Assembly (NCBI RefSeq): GCF_001651875.1 | Contig: NZ_LNQB01000069.1 | Location: 62,001 to 126,000, forward strand | DNA: 64,000 nucleotides | Origin: Sinorhizobium saheli | GTDB lineage: Bacteria > Pseudomonadota > Alphaproteobacteria > Rhizobiales > Rhizobiaceae | Direction: 5' to 3' | Shown: one piece after another, positions 27,352 through 35,376 of the stretch | Layout of the letters: the number at the start of each line of letters is the position of its first letter | How positions within the stretch are numbered: position 1 is the first letter of the stretch | Translations under genes and position numbers: made by a program | Notes under the pieces: model-generated | What the model saw: the letters and a program-made list of their open reading frames with translations, nothing else | Databases searched by the model: none | What the model was told of the DNA's origin: nothing

Positions 27352-29298
27352 CTAAGCGGCTCTCGTCTCTCCGAGCTGCAGCCAGAGATCGACCAGCGCC
27401 TTGAACCTCGCCGCCATGTCGGCGACGGCCGCATCGTCGGTCATCGTGCCGCTGAGCCAGCTCTTGGCGGCATCGGCAAAGATCGTCCGGCCGACGGCGA
27501 AGCCCTTGACCGTCTTCGACGTCCTCGCCGCGGCAAACCCGTCCTTCAGCACCTCGTAGGGCGCCTCGAGGCCGAGGAGGACGACGCCCCGGCAGAGCGG
27601 GTCGCGCTTCTCGATTACCGCGTCGATGGCGGCCCAGGCGCCGCGGCTCGCCTGCGGCTCCAGCTTCCACCAATCCGGCTTCAGGCCGGCATCATAAAGC
27701 TCGTTGAGCGCGCGCGGAATGGTGTCGTCTTCGAGCGGCCCATGCTTGCCGGCGATGATCTCGATCAGGATCTCGCGGCCGACCTTGCGCGCCGCCTCGA
27801 AGGCGGAGCGAAGCTTGGCGATCTGCGCGGCCTTGAGCTCGGCCGGATCGTCCGGGTGATAGAAGGAGAGCACCTTGATGCAATGGTCGACCGGCCAGTC
27901 GATGAGGCGGCTGCCGAGGTCCTGGCTGAACTCGAACTGGAGCGGCCGCGAGCCCGGAAGCTCGATCGGCTTGGCGATCCAGAAGTCGCGATAGGCGCCC
28001 GCCGCATAGAGCGCGTCGCGACCGTATTTGTCGTCGATCAGCATGCCGAAGCCGGAGCGGCCCGCGGCGACTTCGGCCGCCGCCTTGACGGCCAGCGCCT
28101 TGAAGGCCGGAATGCGCGCCAGCAGTTCCGGATTGCCTTCGGCAATGTCTTCGAGCTGGCTGCGATGGTCGATCGCGAGCGCCATCAGAAGCGGGATGTC
28201 GCGGCGGCGGGTCGTCGCCCAATGGACGTGGTTGATCGCCTCGTCCTTGCGCAGCGCCTTCTCCTTGCTGCCGTTTCCGAGGAAGAACTGCAGCTCGGTC
28301 CAGGTCGGGATTTCCGGTGCGCAGAGCAGGCGCGAGACGGCAAAGGCGCCGCAGGCGTTCGCCCAGGTCGCCGATGTCGCATGCGGCTCGCCCGTGAGCC
28401 AGCCGCGCAGGAAGCCGGACATGAAGGCGTCGCCCGCGCCGAGCACGTTGTAGACCTCGATCGGGAAGCCCTTGCCGACGATGCCGTCTTCGAGATCGTC
28501 CGAGATCGGCCCGTCATAGACGATGCAGCCCATCGGCCCGCGCTTGAGCACGATCGTCGCATCGGAGAGCGCGCGGATGGTCTTCAGCGCCTGGAGCAGG
28601 TCGCTCTCGCCGGAGGCGATCAGCACCTCTTCCTCGGTGCCGACGATCAGGTCGCAGTCGCCTAGCACGGTCTTCAGATGCCCCGAGACGCGGTCGGAGG
28701 CGATATAGCGGCTCTCGCCCGCGTCATGGCCGGCAAGGCCCCAGAGGTTCGGGCGATAGTCGATGTCGAAGACGACCTTTGCGCCGCTTTCCTTGGCGAT
28801 CCGGATCGCCTTGCGCTGGGCGGCGTCCGTGTTCGGCTTGGAGAAATGCGTGCCGGTGACGAGGACGGCGCGGGACGAGCGGATAAAGTTCTCCGCGATA
28901 TCGTCCTCGCAGAGCGCGTTGTCGGCGCAATTGTCGCGGTAGAAGAGCAGCGGGAAGGATTTCTCGTTCTCGACCGCGAGGATCGCGAGTGCGGTCAGCC
29001 GCTCCGGATCGGTGACTATGCCGCGGGTCTCGACCCCTTCGCGCTGAAGCTGCTCGCGGATGAAACGGCCCATCTGCTCGTTGCCGACGCGCGTCAGCAG
29101 GGCCGATTTGAGCCCGAGGCGCGCCGTGCCGACCGAAATGTTGCAAGGGCAGCCGCCGACCGACTTGGCGAAGCTCGCCACGTCTTCGAGCCGGGTGCCG
29201 ATCTGCTGGCCGTAGAGGTCGACCGAGGCTCTGCCGATCGTGATGATGTCGAGGGGTTTGGCTCCCTTTGGCGTTTCAGCCGATGGAATCTGGTTCAC
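27352..29298 (-). CDS. iolC: IolC fusion: 5-dehydro-2-deoxygluconokinase plus DUF2090 aldolase domain
   Basis: A 648-residue two-domain protein. Residues 15-320 are a PfkB-family kinase that phosphorylates DKG; the C-terminal PfkB signature NVLGAGDAFMSGFLRGWLTG is clear. Residues 330-648 are a DUF2090 domain, a class-I-aldolase-like TIM barrel (MALAIDHRSQLEDI) expected to cleave the product to malonate semialdehyde and dihydroxyacetone phosphate, replacing a separate iolJ. The start is taken as GTG at 29298 because of the GGGGAGGAAGCA site just before it; an ATG at 29349 lies inside a repeat. First gene after the iolR-iolC operator gap. Confidence 0.95.
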   Translation of the reverse strand: MNQIPSAETPKGAKPLDIITIGRASVDLYGQQIGTRLEDVASFAKSVGGCPCNISVGTARLGLKSALLTRVGNEQMGRFIREQLQREGVETRGIVTDPERLTALAILAVENEKSFPLLFYRDNCADNALCEDDIAENFIRSSRAVLVTGTHFSKPNTDAAQRKAIRIAKESGAKVVFDIDYRPNLWGLAGHDAGESRYIASDRVSGHLKTVLGDCDLIVGTEEEVLIASGESDLLQALKTIRALSDATIVLKRGPMGCIVYDGPISDDLEDGIVGKGFPIEVYNVLGAGDAFMSGFLRGWLTGEPHATSATWANACGAFAVSRLLCAPEIPTWTELQFFLGNGSKEKALRKDEAINHVHWATTRRRDIPLLMALAIDHRSQLEDIAEGNPELLARIPAFKALAVKAAAEVAAGRSGFGMLIDDKYGRDALYAAGAYRDFWIAKPIELPGSRPLQFEFSQDLGSRLIDWPVDHCIKVLSFYHPDDPAELKAAQIAKLRSAFEAARKVGREILIEIIAGKHGPLEDDTIPRALNELYDAGLKPDWWKLEPQASRGAWAAIDAVIEKRDPLCRGVVLLGLEAPYEVLKDGFAAARTSKTVKGFAVGRTIFADAAKSWLSGTMTDDAAVADMAARFKALVDLWLQLGETRAA

Positions 29299-29340
29299 TG
29301 CTTCCTCCCCGCGGACGCCGGGCCGGCGTCGACAATTATG

Positions 29341-29448
29341 TACCTGCATGCCTTCGTAAATCGACCTCGATTTACGGACGAAGACATGCAGTGATTCAAA
29401 GCGCTGCAGCGACCCTTGCGCGCTAGGTGAGACGCGCGGCGCTGCAGG
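29341..29448. repeat. Double-hairpin repeat R2, copy 2 (iolR-iolC gap)
   Basis: The left hairpin CTGCATGCCTTCGTAAATCG pairs with CGATTTACGGACGAAGACAT and GCAG; the linker is TGATTCAAAGCGCTGCAG; the right hairpin is CCTTGCGCGC ... GACGCGCGGCGCTGCAG. It sits between the IolR operator (29498-29511) and the iolC start, so it lies in the iolC leader. Confidence 0.9.
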
Positions 29449-29497
29449 TCATGGGCGATGCCGGTATGAAACATAAATTCCGCGACTTCGTCAATAT

Positions 29498-29511
29498 GGA
29501 ATTTTCGTTCT
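29498..29511. promoter_or_regulatory. Putative IolR operator before iolC
   Basis: GGAATTTTCGTTCT matches GGAA-N6-TTCC, the IolR site described for S. meliloti, with one mismatch. It is embedded in TCAATATGGAATTTTCGTTC, which resembles the sequence before iolY (31890-31909). It overlaps the iolR stop codon, and an extra GGAA half-site lies at 29516-29519. It would control an internal promoter for iolCDEB. Confidence 0.65.
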
Positions 29512-30370
29512 ATATGGAATGCCCGTCCTCCGTGCGCCGCCGTTTCTCAGCGATGGCGACGGTCAGCGCCATGGCGAAGGCCATGCTGGCGGAAAGCGAG
29601 CGGAAGCCGGCGTGATCGGCCTCGACGAGCTCGAACCAGACCTTGGAGGACTCGGCAAGCGGCGAGAAGGCGGAATCGGTGAGCGACACCACCGGCACCT
29701 TGCGGTTCGCGAGGAGGCGCGCCTGGGCCGCGCTTTCGGAGGCATAGGGCGAAAAGCTCACAGCGAAGGCGGCGTCACGGCTGGTCGCCATCGCCAGCAT
29801 GTCGTCGTCGATGCCGGCGGCCGTGCCGACATGCTGGTACTTCACCTTGAGCTTGCCGAAGGCATAGGCCATGTAGCTGGAGATGGGATAGGACCGCCGC
29901 TTGGCGATGAGGTAGATCGTGTCGGCCTTGGCCAGGATGTTGACGGCGCGCTCGAACGCTTCCGGATCGACGGATGTCGCGATGTTGTCGAGCGAGCGAT
30001 GGGCGGCGGCGACGAAGCCGTTGAAGATCGAGCCGCTTTCGAGCTTGCTGTGGTCGTTGCCGCGCAGCGCCTTCAACCGTTCCTCGTAGCCGGGGGTGCG
30101 CTCCCGGAGCCGGGCGCGAAAAATCTGCTGCAGGCTCGAAAAGCCCTCGAAGCCGAAGTGCTGGGCGAAGCGCACGAGCGTCGAGGGCTGGACGTCGGCG
30201 GAGGTGGCGATGCTCGCGGCGGTGCCGAAGGCGATCTCGTCGGGATTGTCGAGCGAATAGGCGGCCACCTGCTTCAGCCGCTTCGGCAATTGCGCCTTGC
30301 GTTCAAGGATGACGGCCTTCAGCGTCTCGAAATCCTGCGGGACATCCGTGGTCGTCTCCGGCGCTGGCAT
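29510..30370 (-). CDS. iolR: RpiR-family repressor of inositol genes
   Basis: A 286-residue MurR/RpiR-family regulator: N-terminal helix-turn-helix (about 15-90; FGTAASIATSADVQPSTLVR, FAQHFGFEGFSSLQ) and a C-terminal SIS sugar-phosphate-binding domain (about 130-265). In S. meliloti IolR represses iolYRCDEB and idhA until 2-keto-5-deoxygluconate 6-phosphate, the IolC product, relieves it. The ATG at 30370 has a GGGAGATGCC site. Note that the window encodes both the inducer-making enzyme and its sensor. Confidence 0.95.
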   Translation of the reverse strand: MPAPETTTDVPQDFETLKAVILERKAQLPKRLKQVAAYSLDNPDEIAFGTAASIATSADVQPSTLVRFAQHFGFEGFSSLQQIFRARLRERTPGYEERLKALRGNDHSKLESGSIFNGFVAAAHRSLDNIATSVDPEAFERAVNILAKADTIYLIAKRRSYPISSYMAYAFGKLKVKYQHVGTAAGIDDDMLAMATSRDAAFAVSFSPYASESAAQARLLANRKVPVVSLTDSAFSPLAESSKVWFELVEADHAGFRSLSASMAFAMALTVAIAEKRRRTEDGHSI

Positions 30371-30392
30371 CGTTCGGCATCTCCCAGACTGC

Positions 30393-30489
30393 TCGCATGA
30401 TTTCCTGTCGATGATTTGAGGAAAACCATGCGGCCCTTCAAAGTCCTACGGCAACCTTTGCGCGCCTGATCGGGCGCGCGGCGCAGTAG
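30393..30489. repeat. Double-hairpin repeat R2, copy 3 (iolY-iolR gap)
   Basis: CGCATGATTTCC ... GGAAAACCATGCG, then the linker CTTCAAAGTCCTACGGCAAC, then CTTTGCGCGCCTGATCGGGC and GCGCGGCGC. It lies directly upstream of the iolR start, in its leader. Copies 2 and 3 therefore flank iolR on both sides in the same orientation. Confidence 0.88.
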
Positions 30490-30534
30490 TGCGTTCCAAT
30501 TGCCCTACTTTAATCGATTGATAACGTCGAGGAT

Positions 30535-30548
30535 AGAACGGGCGTTCC
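30535..30548. promoter_or_regulatory. Putative IolR operator in the iolY-iolR gap
   Basis: On the minus strand GGAACGCCCGTTCT is a GGAA-N6-TTCC-type site with one mismatch, the same mismatch as the iolC site. It lies 165 bases before the iolR start. The 324-base gap 30371-30694 also holds repeats R2 and R1. Confidence 0.55.
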
Positions 30549-30590
30549 ATTTTCCCGTTCTTTGCGTCGGGCGTCTTTCCGGAGGGTACG

Positions 30591-30664
30591 CCCCTCGTCC
30601 GGCTGCCCGCCACCGTCTCCCCGCACTGCGGGGTGACTGCCGGAGAGGGTTAGGGTGAGGGGCA
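30591..30664. repeat. RIME-like repeat R1 between iolY and iolR
   Basis: CCCCTCGTCCGGCTGCCCGC, then CACCGTCTCCCCGCACTGCG, then GGGTGACTGCCGGAGAGGGT and TAGGGTGAGGGG. A diverged copy of the R1 mosaic just downstream of the iolY stop. Confidence 0.82.
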
Positions 30665-30694
30665 GATTTCGAGGTTTCCCAAGCCTCCACCCCC

Positions 30695-31825
30695 TCAACC
30701 GATCTCCACCCATTCGTTCGTCCGGGCGGAGTGATAGGTGGCCGAAAGCACCTTCTGCACCTCGTAGCCCTCGCGGAAATCGGTCGAAGGCCTGCCGCCC
30801 GAGGCGATCGCCTCCAGGAATTCGTTGACCTCGATCGCCTTCAGGTCGTTGAAGCCGATCTGGTGGCCCGGCGCCACGCAGAAGGCGCCGTAGGGCGGGT
30901 GCTCCGGTCCCGCCCAGATGGTGCGGAAGCCGCGGCTCCTGACGTCGTCGCCGGCGTAGTAGACCCTGATCTCGTTCAGTCGTTCCTGGGTGAAGACGAT
31001 GCTGCCCTTCGAGCCGTAGATCTCGAAATCGTGCTGCATCTTGCGGCCGGTGGCGATCCAGTTGGCCTCGAAGCTGCCGCTCGCGCCGCTCTCGAAACGG
31101 ACGAACGCGCGCGCGATATCGTCGACTTCGACCGGCCGCATCTCCGCCGCGCCGCGGGAAACCGGGCGCTCGGCGATGTGGACGACGGTCTCGGCGAGCA
31201 CGGACCTGATCGGGCCGACGAGGTGGCGCATGCAGGCGATGATGTGGCTGCCGATATCGGCGAGCGCGCCGCCGCCGCTCCTCGGATCGAGCCGCCAGGC
31301 CCACGGAATGCCGGCGTCGGCCATGAAGTCTTCCGCATGGATGCCGCGGAACGACCGGATCTCGCCGATCTCGCCGCTTTCGATGATGTCCCTGGCAAGG
31401 AAGATCAACGGGTTCTTGAGATAGTTGAAGCCGACCTGGGTGACGACGCCCGCCTTTTCCGCCGCGGCCACCATCTCGGCACAATCGGCAACGGTCGGCG
31501 CCAGCGGCTTTTCGCAATAGACGTGCTTGCCATGGGCGATGGCCGCGAGCGCCATCTCCTTGTGCAGGAGGTTGGGCGTGGTGATGTCGATGATGTCGAT
31601 GTCGGGATCGGTCAGGAGATCGCGCCAGTCCGCGGTCGCCTTGCGGAAGCCGAGCCGGGCGCGGGCAGCCTCGGCACTCTCCTCGGTCACGTCTGCGACC
31701 GATACCAGGTCCAGTTCGAAGGGCAGGTCGAAGACCCGTGCTGCAATGGTGAAGCCGAGGGCATGGGCCTTGCCCATGAACCCCGTGCCGATCAGGCCGA
31801 CCCCCAGTCTGCGCTTGCCGCTCAT
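30695..31825 (-). CDS. iolY: Gfo/Idh/MocA inositol dehydrogenase-like oxidoreductase
   Basis: A 376-residue NAD(P)-dependent oxidoreductase with an N-terminal Rossmann fold (GVGLIGTGFMG, residues 8-18), the YCEKPLAP motif and a DIGSHIIACMRHLVG active-site segment. In S. meliloti the gene in this position is iolY, first gene of iolYRCDEB and regulated by IolR; the protein probably oxidises an inositol isomer such as scyllo-inositol. The classical myo-inositol dehydrogenase gene idhA is not in the window. The ATG at 31825 has a GGGAGGAACGAC site. Confidence 0.88.
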   Translation of the reverse strand: MSGKRRLGVGLIGTGFMGKAHALGFTIAARVFDLPFELDLVSVADVTEESAEAARARLGFRKATADWRDLLTDPDIDIIDITTPNLLHKEMALAAIAHGKHVYCEKPLAPTVADCAEMVAAAEKAGVVTQVGFNYLKNPLIFLARDIIESGEIGEIRSFRGIHAEDFMADAGIPWAWRLDPRSGGGALADIGSHIIACMRHLVGPIRSVLAETVVHIAERPVSRGAAEMRPVEVDDIARAFVRFESGASGSFEANWIATGRKMQHDFEIYGSKGSIVFTQERLNEIRVYYAGDDVRSRGFRTIWAGPEHPPYGAFCVAPGHQIGFNDLKAIEVNEFLEAIASGGRPSTDFREGYEVQKVLSATYHSARTNEWVEIG

Positions 31826-31895
31826 GTCGTTCCTCCCGGCCGAAGCTGCCAAATATTGGACGAAATGAAATGAAGCGAGCGAAATTTGTCAATAT

Positions 31896-31909
31896 GGAAT
31901 ATTTATTTC
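31896..31909. promoter_or_regulatory. Putative IolR operator before iolY
   Basis: GGAATATTTATTTC fits GGAA-N6-TTCC with one mismatch and lies 71 bases before the iolY start. It is preceded by GTCAATAT, as at the iolC site. The following sequence has a TTTCGAAA palindrome. The operon promoter must lie here, but I cannot fix its -35/-10 elements. Confidence 0.6.
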
Positions 31910-32025
31910 GAAATGCGTGCCCGTCACGAACCCGTCGCGCACCATGTCACGCGCTGATGTCACAAGGGAAACAGCGCCGGAAAGGGTGCCCCGCTACCGT
32001 ACCGGAACAAGCAGTGCGAAAAGTG

Positions 32026-32040
32026 TTAACGCATTTTTAC
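32026..32040. promoter_or_regulatory. CtrA-like site upstream of the amidotransferase gene
   Basis: TTAACGCATTTTTAC is one base from the TTAA-N7-TTAA consensus of CtrA, the alphaproteobacterial cell-cycle regulator. It lies 80 bases upstream of the start at 32120. A single near-match is weak evidence. Confidence 0.25.
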
Positions 32041-32119
32041 CATGTTCCGTTGAAACATCGGCGTGACGACGGTGAACGAATCGCCTTTTATCAACGCGCA
32101 GGACCGGAGTGATTGACGC

Positions 32120-32956
32120 ATGTGCCGTTGGGCAGCCTATCGTGGAGAGCCGCTCTATCTCGAGGAACTCGTCTCGTCGCCGGCCCATTCGCTGATCGAG
32201 CAATCCCATTGCGCGACGCGTGCCAAGACCGCGACCAATGGCGACGGCTTCGGCATCGCCTGGTACGGCGATCGGCCGGAGCCCGGCCGCTATCGCGACA
32301 TTCTGCCCGCCTGGTCCGATTGCAACCTGAAAAGCATCGCGCGCCAGATCCGCTCGCGGCTCTTCCTCGCCCATGTGCGCGCCGCGACCGGCGGCGGCAC
32401 GCGGCGTGACAATTGCCATCCATTCGTCCATGGCCGCTGGGCCTTCATGCACAACGGCCAGATCGGCGACTTCGAGCACCTGCGCCGGCCGATGGAGAAC
32501 ATGCTCGACGACGAACTCTATGCCGCGCGCACCGGCACCACGGATTCCGAGCTGCTTTTCCTGCTGGCTCTGCAGTTCGGCCTCGAAAGCAATCCGCTCG
32601 GAGCGGTCGCGGAGGCGCTCGGCTTCGTCGAGCGGCTGGCCGGGCAACTCGGTCGCCGCGTTCTCGTTCGCTTCACGGCCGCCTTCTCCAATGGTCACGA
32701 CCTCTTCGCCGTGCGCTACGCCTCCGACCGCAAGGCGCCGACGCTCTACGCCGCGCCGATGGGGGCGGACGGCGGCTATTGCCTGGTTTCCGAACCCCTG
32801 AACGACGACAATGCCTGGGCCGAAATCCCGGACGGTTCCGCGGTGATCGTCGGTGAAAACGGCGTCGACGTGCGCCTGTTCGGCGCGGCCGACGTAGCGA
32901 TCCCGGAGCGTGCCGCCGCCTCCGTGCTTCCTTTGGCGGCAAGCGACCTCGCCTGA
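32120..32956 (+). CDS. Class II glutamine amidotransferase (YafJ/EgtC-like)
   Basis: A 278-residue stand-alone class II amidotransferase. Cys2 is the N-terminal nucleophile after Met removal (MCRWAAYRGEPLYLEELV). Other family segments are TNGDGFGIAWYG, LFLAHVRAATGG, NCHPFVHGRWAFMHNGQIG and TDSELLFLL. Close relatives include YafJ and EgtC (gamma-glutamyl hydrolase of ergothioneine synthesis), but no ergothioneine genes are nearby, so the substrate is open. Divergent from iolY. Confidence 0.92.
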   Translation: MCRWAAYRGEPLYLEELVSSPAHSLIEQSHCATRAKTATNGDGFGIAWYGDRPEPGRYRDILPAWSDCNLKSIARQIRSRLFLAHVRAATGGGTRRDNCHPFVHGRWAFMHNGQIGDFEHLRRPMENMLDDELYAARTGTTDSELLFLLALQFGLESNPLGAVAEALGFVERLAGQLGRRVLVRFTAAFSNGHDLFAVRYASDRKAPTLYAAPMGADGGYCLVSEPLNDDNAWAEIPDGSAVIVGENGVDVRLFGAADVAIPERAAASVLPLAASDLA

Positions 32957-32965
32957 CCCGACTGT

Positions 32966-33017
32966 ATTTGCTGCATCCGTGCGACGTCGGGTGATTCCAC
33001 CCGACTGCCGAATGCTC
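32966..33017. repeat. Nested-palindrome repeat R3, copy 1
   Basis: TTTGCTGCATCCGTGCGACG, then TCGGGTGATTCCACCCGACT, then GCCGAATGCTC. It has the plan of R3: an outer inverted pair GCAT/ATGC and an inner pair CGGGTG/CACCCG. It fills the convergent gap between the amidotransferase gene and coaBC. Other copies: 51034-51148 (two), 52080-52130, 55324-55374. Confidence 0.82.
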
Positions 33018-33022
33018 TGGGC

Positions 33023-34228
33023 CTATGCGGAAAGCTTTGCGGCGATCAGTGCCGCGAGTTTCGCGGCGACTTCGTCCTTGTCCATTTCCGGCCAGTCCTC
33101 GCTGCCCTCGCGGCCGATCAGCTTCACCCGGTTGCGGTCGCCGCCCATGATGCCGGTCGCCGGCGAGACGTCGTTTGCCAGAATGTAATCGGCGCCTTTC
33201 CTTTCGAGCTTCGCCCGGCCGTTGTCGGCGACGTTTTCCGTCTCGGCGGCAAAGCCGATCACCAGCTTCGGGCGGGCCCCATGGTGACCGACCGTCTTCA
33301 GGATGTCCGGGTTCTCGGCAAGCTGCAGGGGCGGCGGGGCCTCGCCCGGCCGCTTCTTGATCTTGTTGCCGGCGGCGGACGCGACGCGCCAGTCCGCGAC
33401 CGCCGCCACCATCACCGCCACGTCGGCGGGGAGGGCGGCGAGCACCGCGTCGCGCATCTCCTCGGCGCGCTCCACCCGGACGACGCTGACGCCGGCGGGA
33501 TCGGGGATCGTCACCGGCCCGGAGACGAGGGTGACCTCGGCGCCGAGGCGGGCGAGCGCCGCGGCAATCGCGTGGCCCTGCTTGCCGGACGAGCGGTTGG
33601 CGATGTAGCGCACCGGATCGATCGGCTCGTGTGTCGGTCCGGAGGTGACGATGGCCTTTTTCCCGGCGAGCGGCCGCGGCTCGCCCAGCAATCCCTCGAT
33701 CGCGGAGACGATCTCCAGCGGCTCGGCCATCCGGCCTTCGCCCGCTTCGCCGCTCTCGGCCATCTCGCCGGCCGCCGGGCCGACGAAGCGGACGCCGTCA
33801 CCGGAAAGCGTCGCGCGATTGCGGCGCGTCGCCGGATGCATCCACATCTTCGGGTTCATCGCCGGCGCGACGAGCACCGGGCGGTCCGTCGCGATGAGCA
33901 CCGTCGAGGCGAGGTCGTCGGCGTGGCCGTTCGCCATCTTCGCCATCAGATCGGCCGTCGCCGGCGCCACCACGACGAGGTCGCAGTGGCGCGCGAGCCG
34001 GATATGGCCGACATCCTGCTCGTCCTCGCGCGAAAAGAGATCGGTGAACACATGCGAGGCCGAAAGCGCGCCGACGGCAAGCGGCGTCACGAATTCTTGC
34101 GCCGCCGCCGTCATCACCGGCCGCACCTCCGCGCCGCGCTCACGCAGCCGGCGAATGAGGTCGAGGCTCTTATAGGCGGCGATGCCGCCGGAGATGATGA
34201 GAAGAATGCGCTTGCCCGACAATACCAT
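33023..34228 (-). CDS. coaBC: Bifunctional CoaBC (coenzyme A synthesis)
   Basis: CoaB joins 4'-phosphopantothenate to cysteine; CoaC decarboxylates the product. The 401-residue fusion has the FMN-binding CoaC half (about 1-185; PAMNPKMWMHPATRRN substrate clamp motif) and the CoaB synthetase half (about 190-401; SGPTHEPIDPVRYIANRSSG). The start MVLSGKRILLIISGG at 34228 is preferred to a longer reading frame that would run through the divergent promoter region. Confidence 0.96.
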   Translation of the reverse strand: MVLSGKRILLIISGGIAAYKSLDLIRRLRERGAEVRPVMTAAAQEFVTPLAVGALSASHVFTDLFSREDEQDVGHIRLARHCDLVVVAPATADLMAKMANGHADDLASTVLIATDRPVLVAPAMNPKMWMHPATRRNRATLSGDGVRFVGPAAGEMAESGEAGEGRMAEPLEIVSAIEGLLGEPRPLAGKKAIVTSGPTHEPIDPVRYIANRSSGKQGHAIAAALARLGAEVTLVSGPVTIPDPAGVSVVRVERAEEMRDAVLAALPADVAVMVAAVADWRVASAAGNKIKKRPGEAPPPLQLAENPDILKTVGHHGARPKLVIGFAAETENVADNGRAKLERKGADYILANDVSPATGIMGGDRNRVKLIGREGSEDWPEMDKDEVAAKLAALIAAKLSA

Positions 34229-34262
34229 CCGGTTTCGGCCTTCCTTGTCCACGATGTTTTTT

Positions 34263-34275
34263 GGTCGGACCGACC
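34263..34275. promoter_or_regulatory. Palindromic operator-like site
   Basis: GGTCGGACCGACC: perfect six-base arms around a central base, extended imperfectly to TTTGGTCGGACCGACCGAAA. It lies in the coaBC/flavoprotein divergent gap and has the size of a TetR-type operator. No TetR gene is nearby. Confidence 0.4.
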
Positions 34276-34421
34276 GAAACATCATGAACGCGATCGATTC
34301 TGAAGCGTTAGAGCGGGATGCGACTGCAAGACCGCGCTCCTCTTTCGATCGGAACCCTACTCGACCGCAGGCAATTGCCGCAAGAGAGGTGATCGCGACG
34401 ACGCGAGATGAAGGATTACTC

Positions 34422-35312
34422 ATGGCCATTGATGTAGCGATCGTGGGCGGCAGCTATGCCGGGCTTTCGGCGGGACTGCTATTGGCGAGAGCGAGGCGCT
34501 CGGTCGTTGTGATCGATGCCCGGCTCCCGCGGAACCGTTTTGCGGAAGCCTCTCACGGATTTCTCACCCGTGACGGAGAGGCGGCCGCGGCTATCGCCGA
34601 CAGCGGTCGGCTGCAATTGCTCGCCTATACCAATGTGCGATTTGTCGAAGGAACGGCCGAGGCCGCGGCGCGGGAGGGAGCCCATTTCGTGGTCTCGCTG
34701 GGGAACGAAAAGATCACGGCGCGCCGTCTGATTCTGGCCACGGGAGTGGTGGACGAATTGCCCGCGATACCCGGCCTTCAGGAAGGCTGGGGCCGCACCG
34801 TCTTCCATTGCCCCTATTGCCACGGCTATGAGCTCGGGCTGGGGCGCATAGGCCTTCTGGCGACGGGCGAGGACAGCTTGCACCAGGCCATGATGCTGCC
34901 GGATTGGGGACCGACCACATTTTTCTTGAATGACGCCTTCGAACCCGACGCCGCACAGGAGGCGATGCTCAGAGCGCGTGGCGTGGAAATCGAAAGAGAA
35001 TGGGTCCTGGCCGTGGAGGGCGAAAGGCCGACCGTCATTCTGGACGGTGGCCGGGCGATACCCCTCGAGGGCCTGTTCGTCGCTCCGCGCACGCGCATGG
35101 CCTCTGACCTGCCCGCCGCACTTGGCTGCGCCTTCGCGGAAGGACCGCTCGGCCCCCATATCCGGACGAATGAGGCAAAGGAGACGAGCGTCCCGGGCGT
35201 CTATGCCTGCGGCGACGCCGCGCGGGAAGCGGGCTCCGTCTCGCACGCGGTCGGCGACGGTGTCACGGCAGCCATTGCTGCGCACCGATCGCTGATCTTC
35301 GATGTGCATTGA
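34422..35312 (+). CDS. Thioredoxin-reductase-like flavoprotein
   Basis: A 296-residue FAD/NAD(P)-dependent disulfide oxidoreductase. The FAD motif is VGGSYAG (8-14), the redox-active pair is C130-PY-C133 (FHCPYCHGYE) and the C-terminal FAD motif is GVYACGDAAREAGSV. Family members reduce thioredoxin-like partners or act as holothin-like oxidases; no partner gene is adjacent. The ATG at 34422 starts exactly at the family N-terminus (MAIDVAIVGGSYAGLSAG); longer frames overlap coaBC. Confidence 0.92.
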   Translation: MAIDVAIVGGSYAGLSAGLLLARARRSVVVIDARLPRNRFAEASHGFLTRDGEAAAAIADSGRLQLLAYTNVRFVEGTAEAAAREGAHFVVSLGNEKITARRLILATGVVDELPAIPGLQEGWGRTVFHCPYCHGYELGLGRIGLLATGEDSLHQAMMLPDWGPTTFFLNDAFEPDAAQEAMLRARGVEIEREWVLAVEGERPTVILDGGRAIPLEGLFVAPRTRMASDLPAALGCAFAEGPLGPHIRTNEAKETSVPGVYACGDAAREAGSVSHAVGDGVTAAIAAHRSLIFDVH

Positions 35313-35376
35313 GGGCATTATGCGGGAAAACGGGGGGCTTCTTGTGAGGGCGGCGGCCGACACGCCGGCCGCCTGT

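Noticed and set aside
29427-29615. Small plus-strand gene between iolR and iolC (and a similar one at 31870)
   Set aside because: The two putative peptides look alike (FVNMEF / FVNMEY) only because both read through the shared IolR operator sequence; neither has a ribosome binding site.
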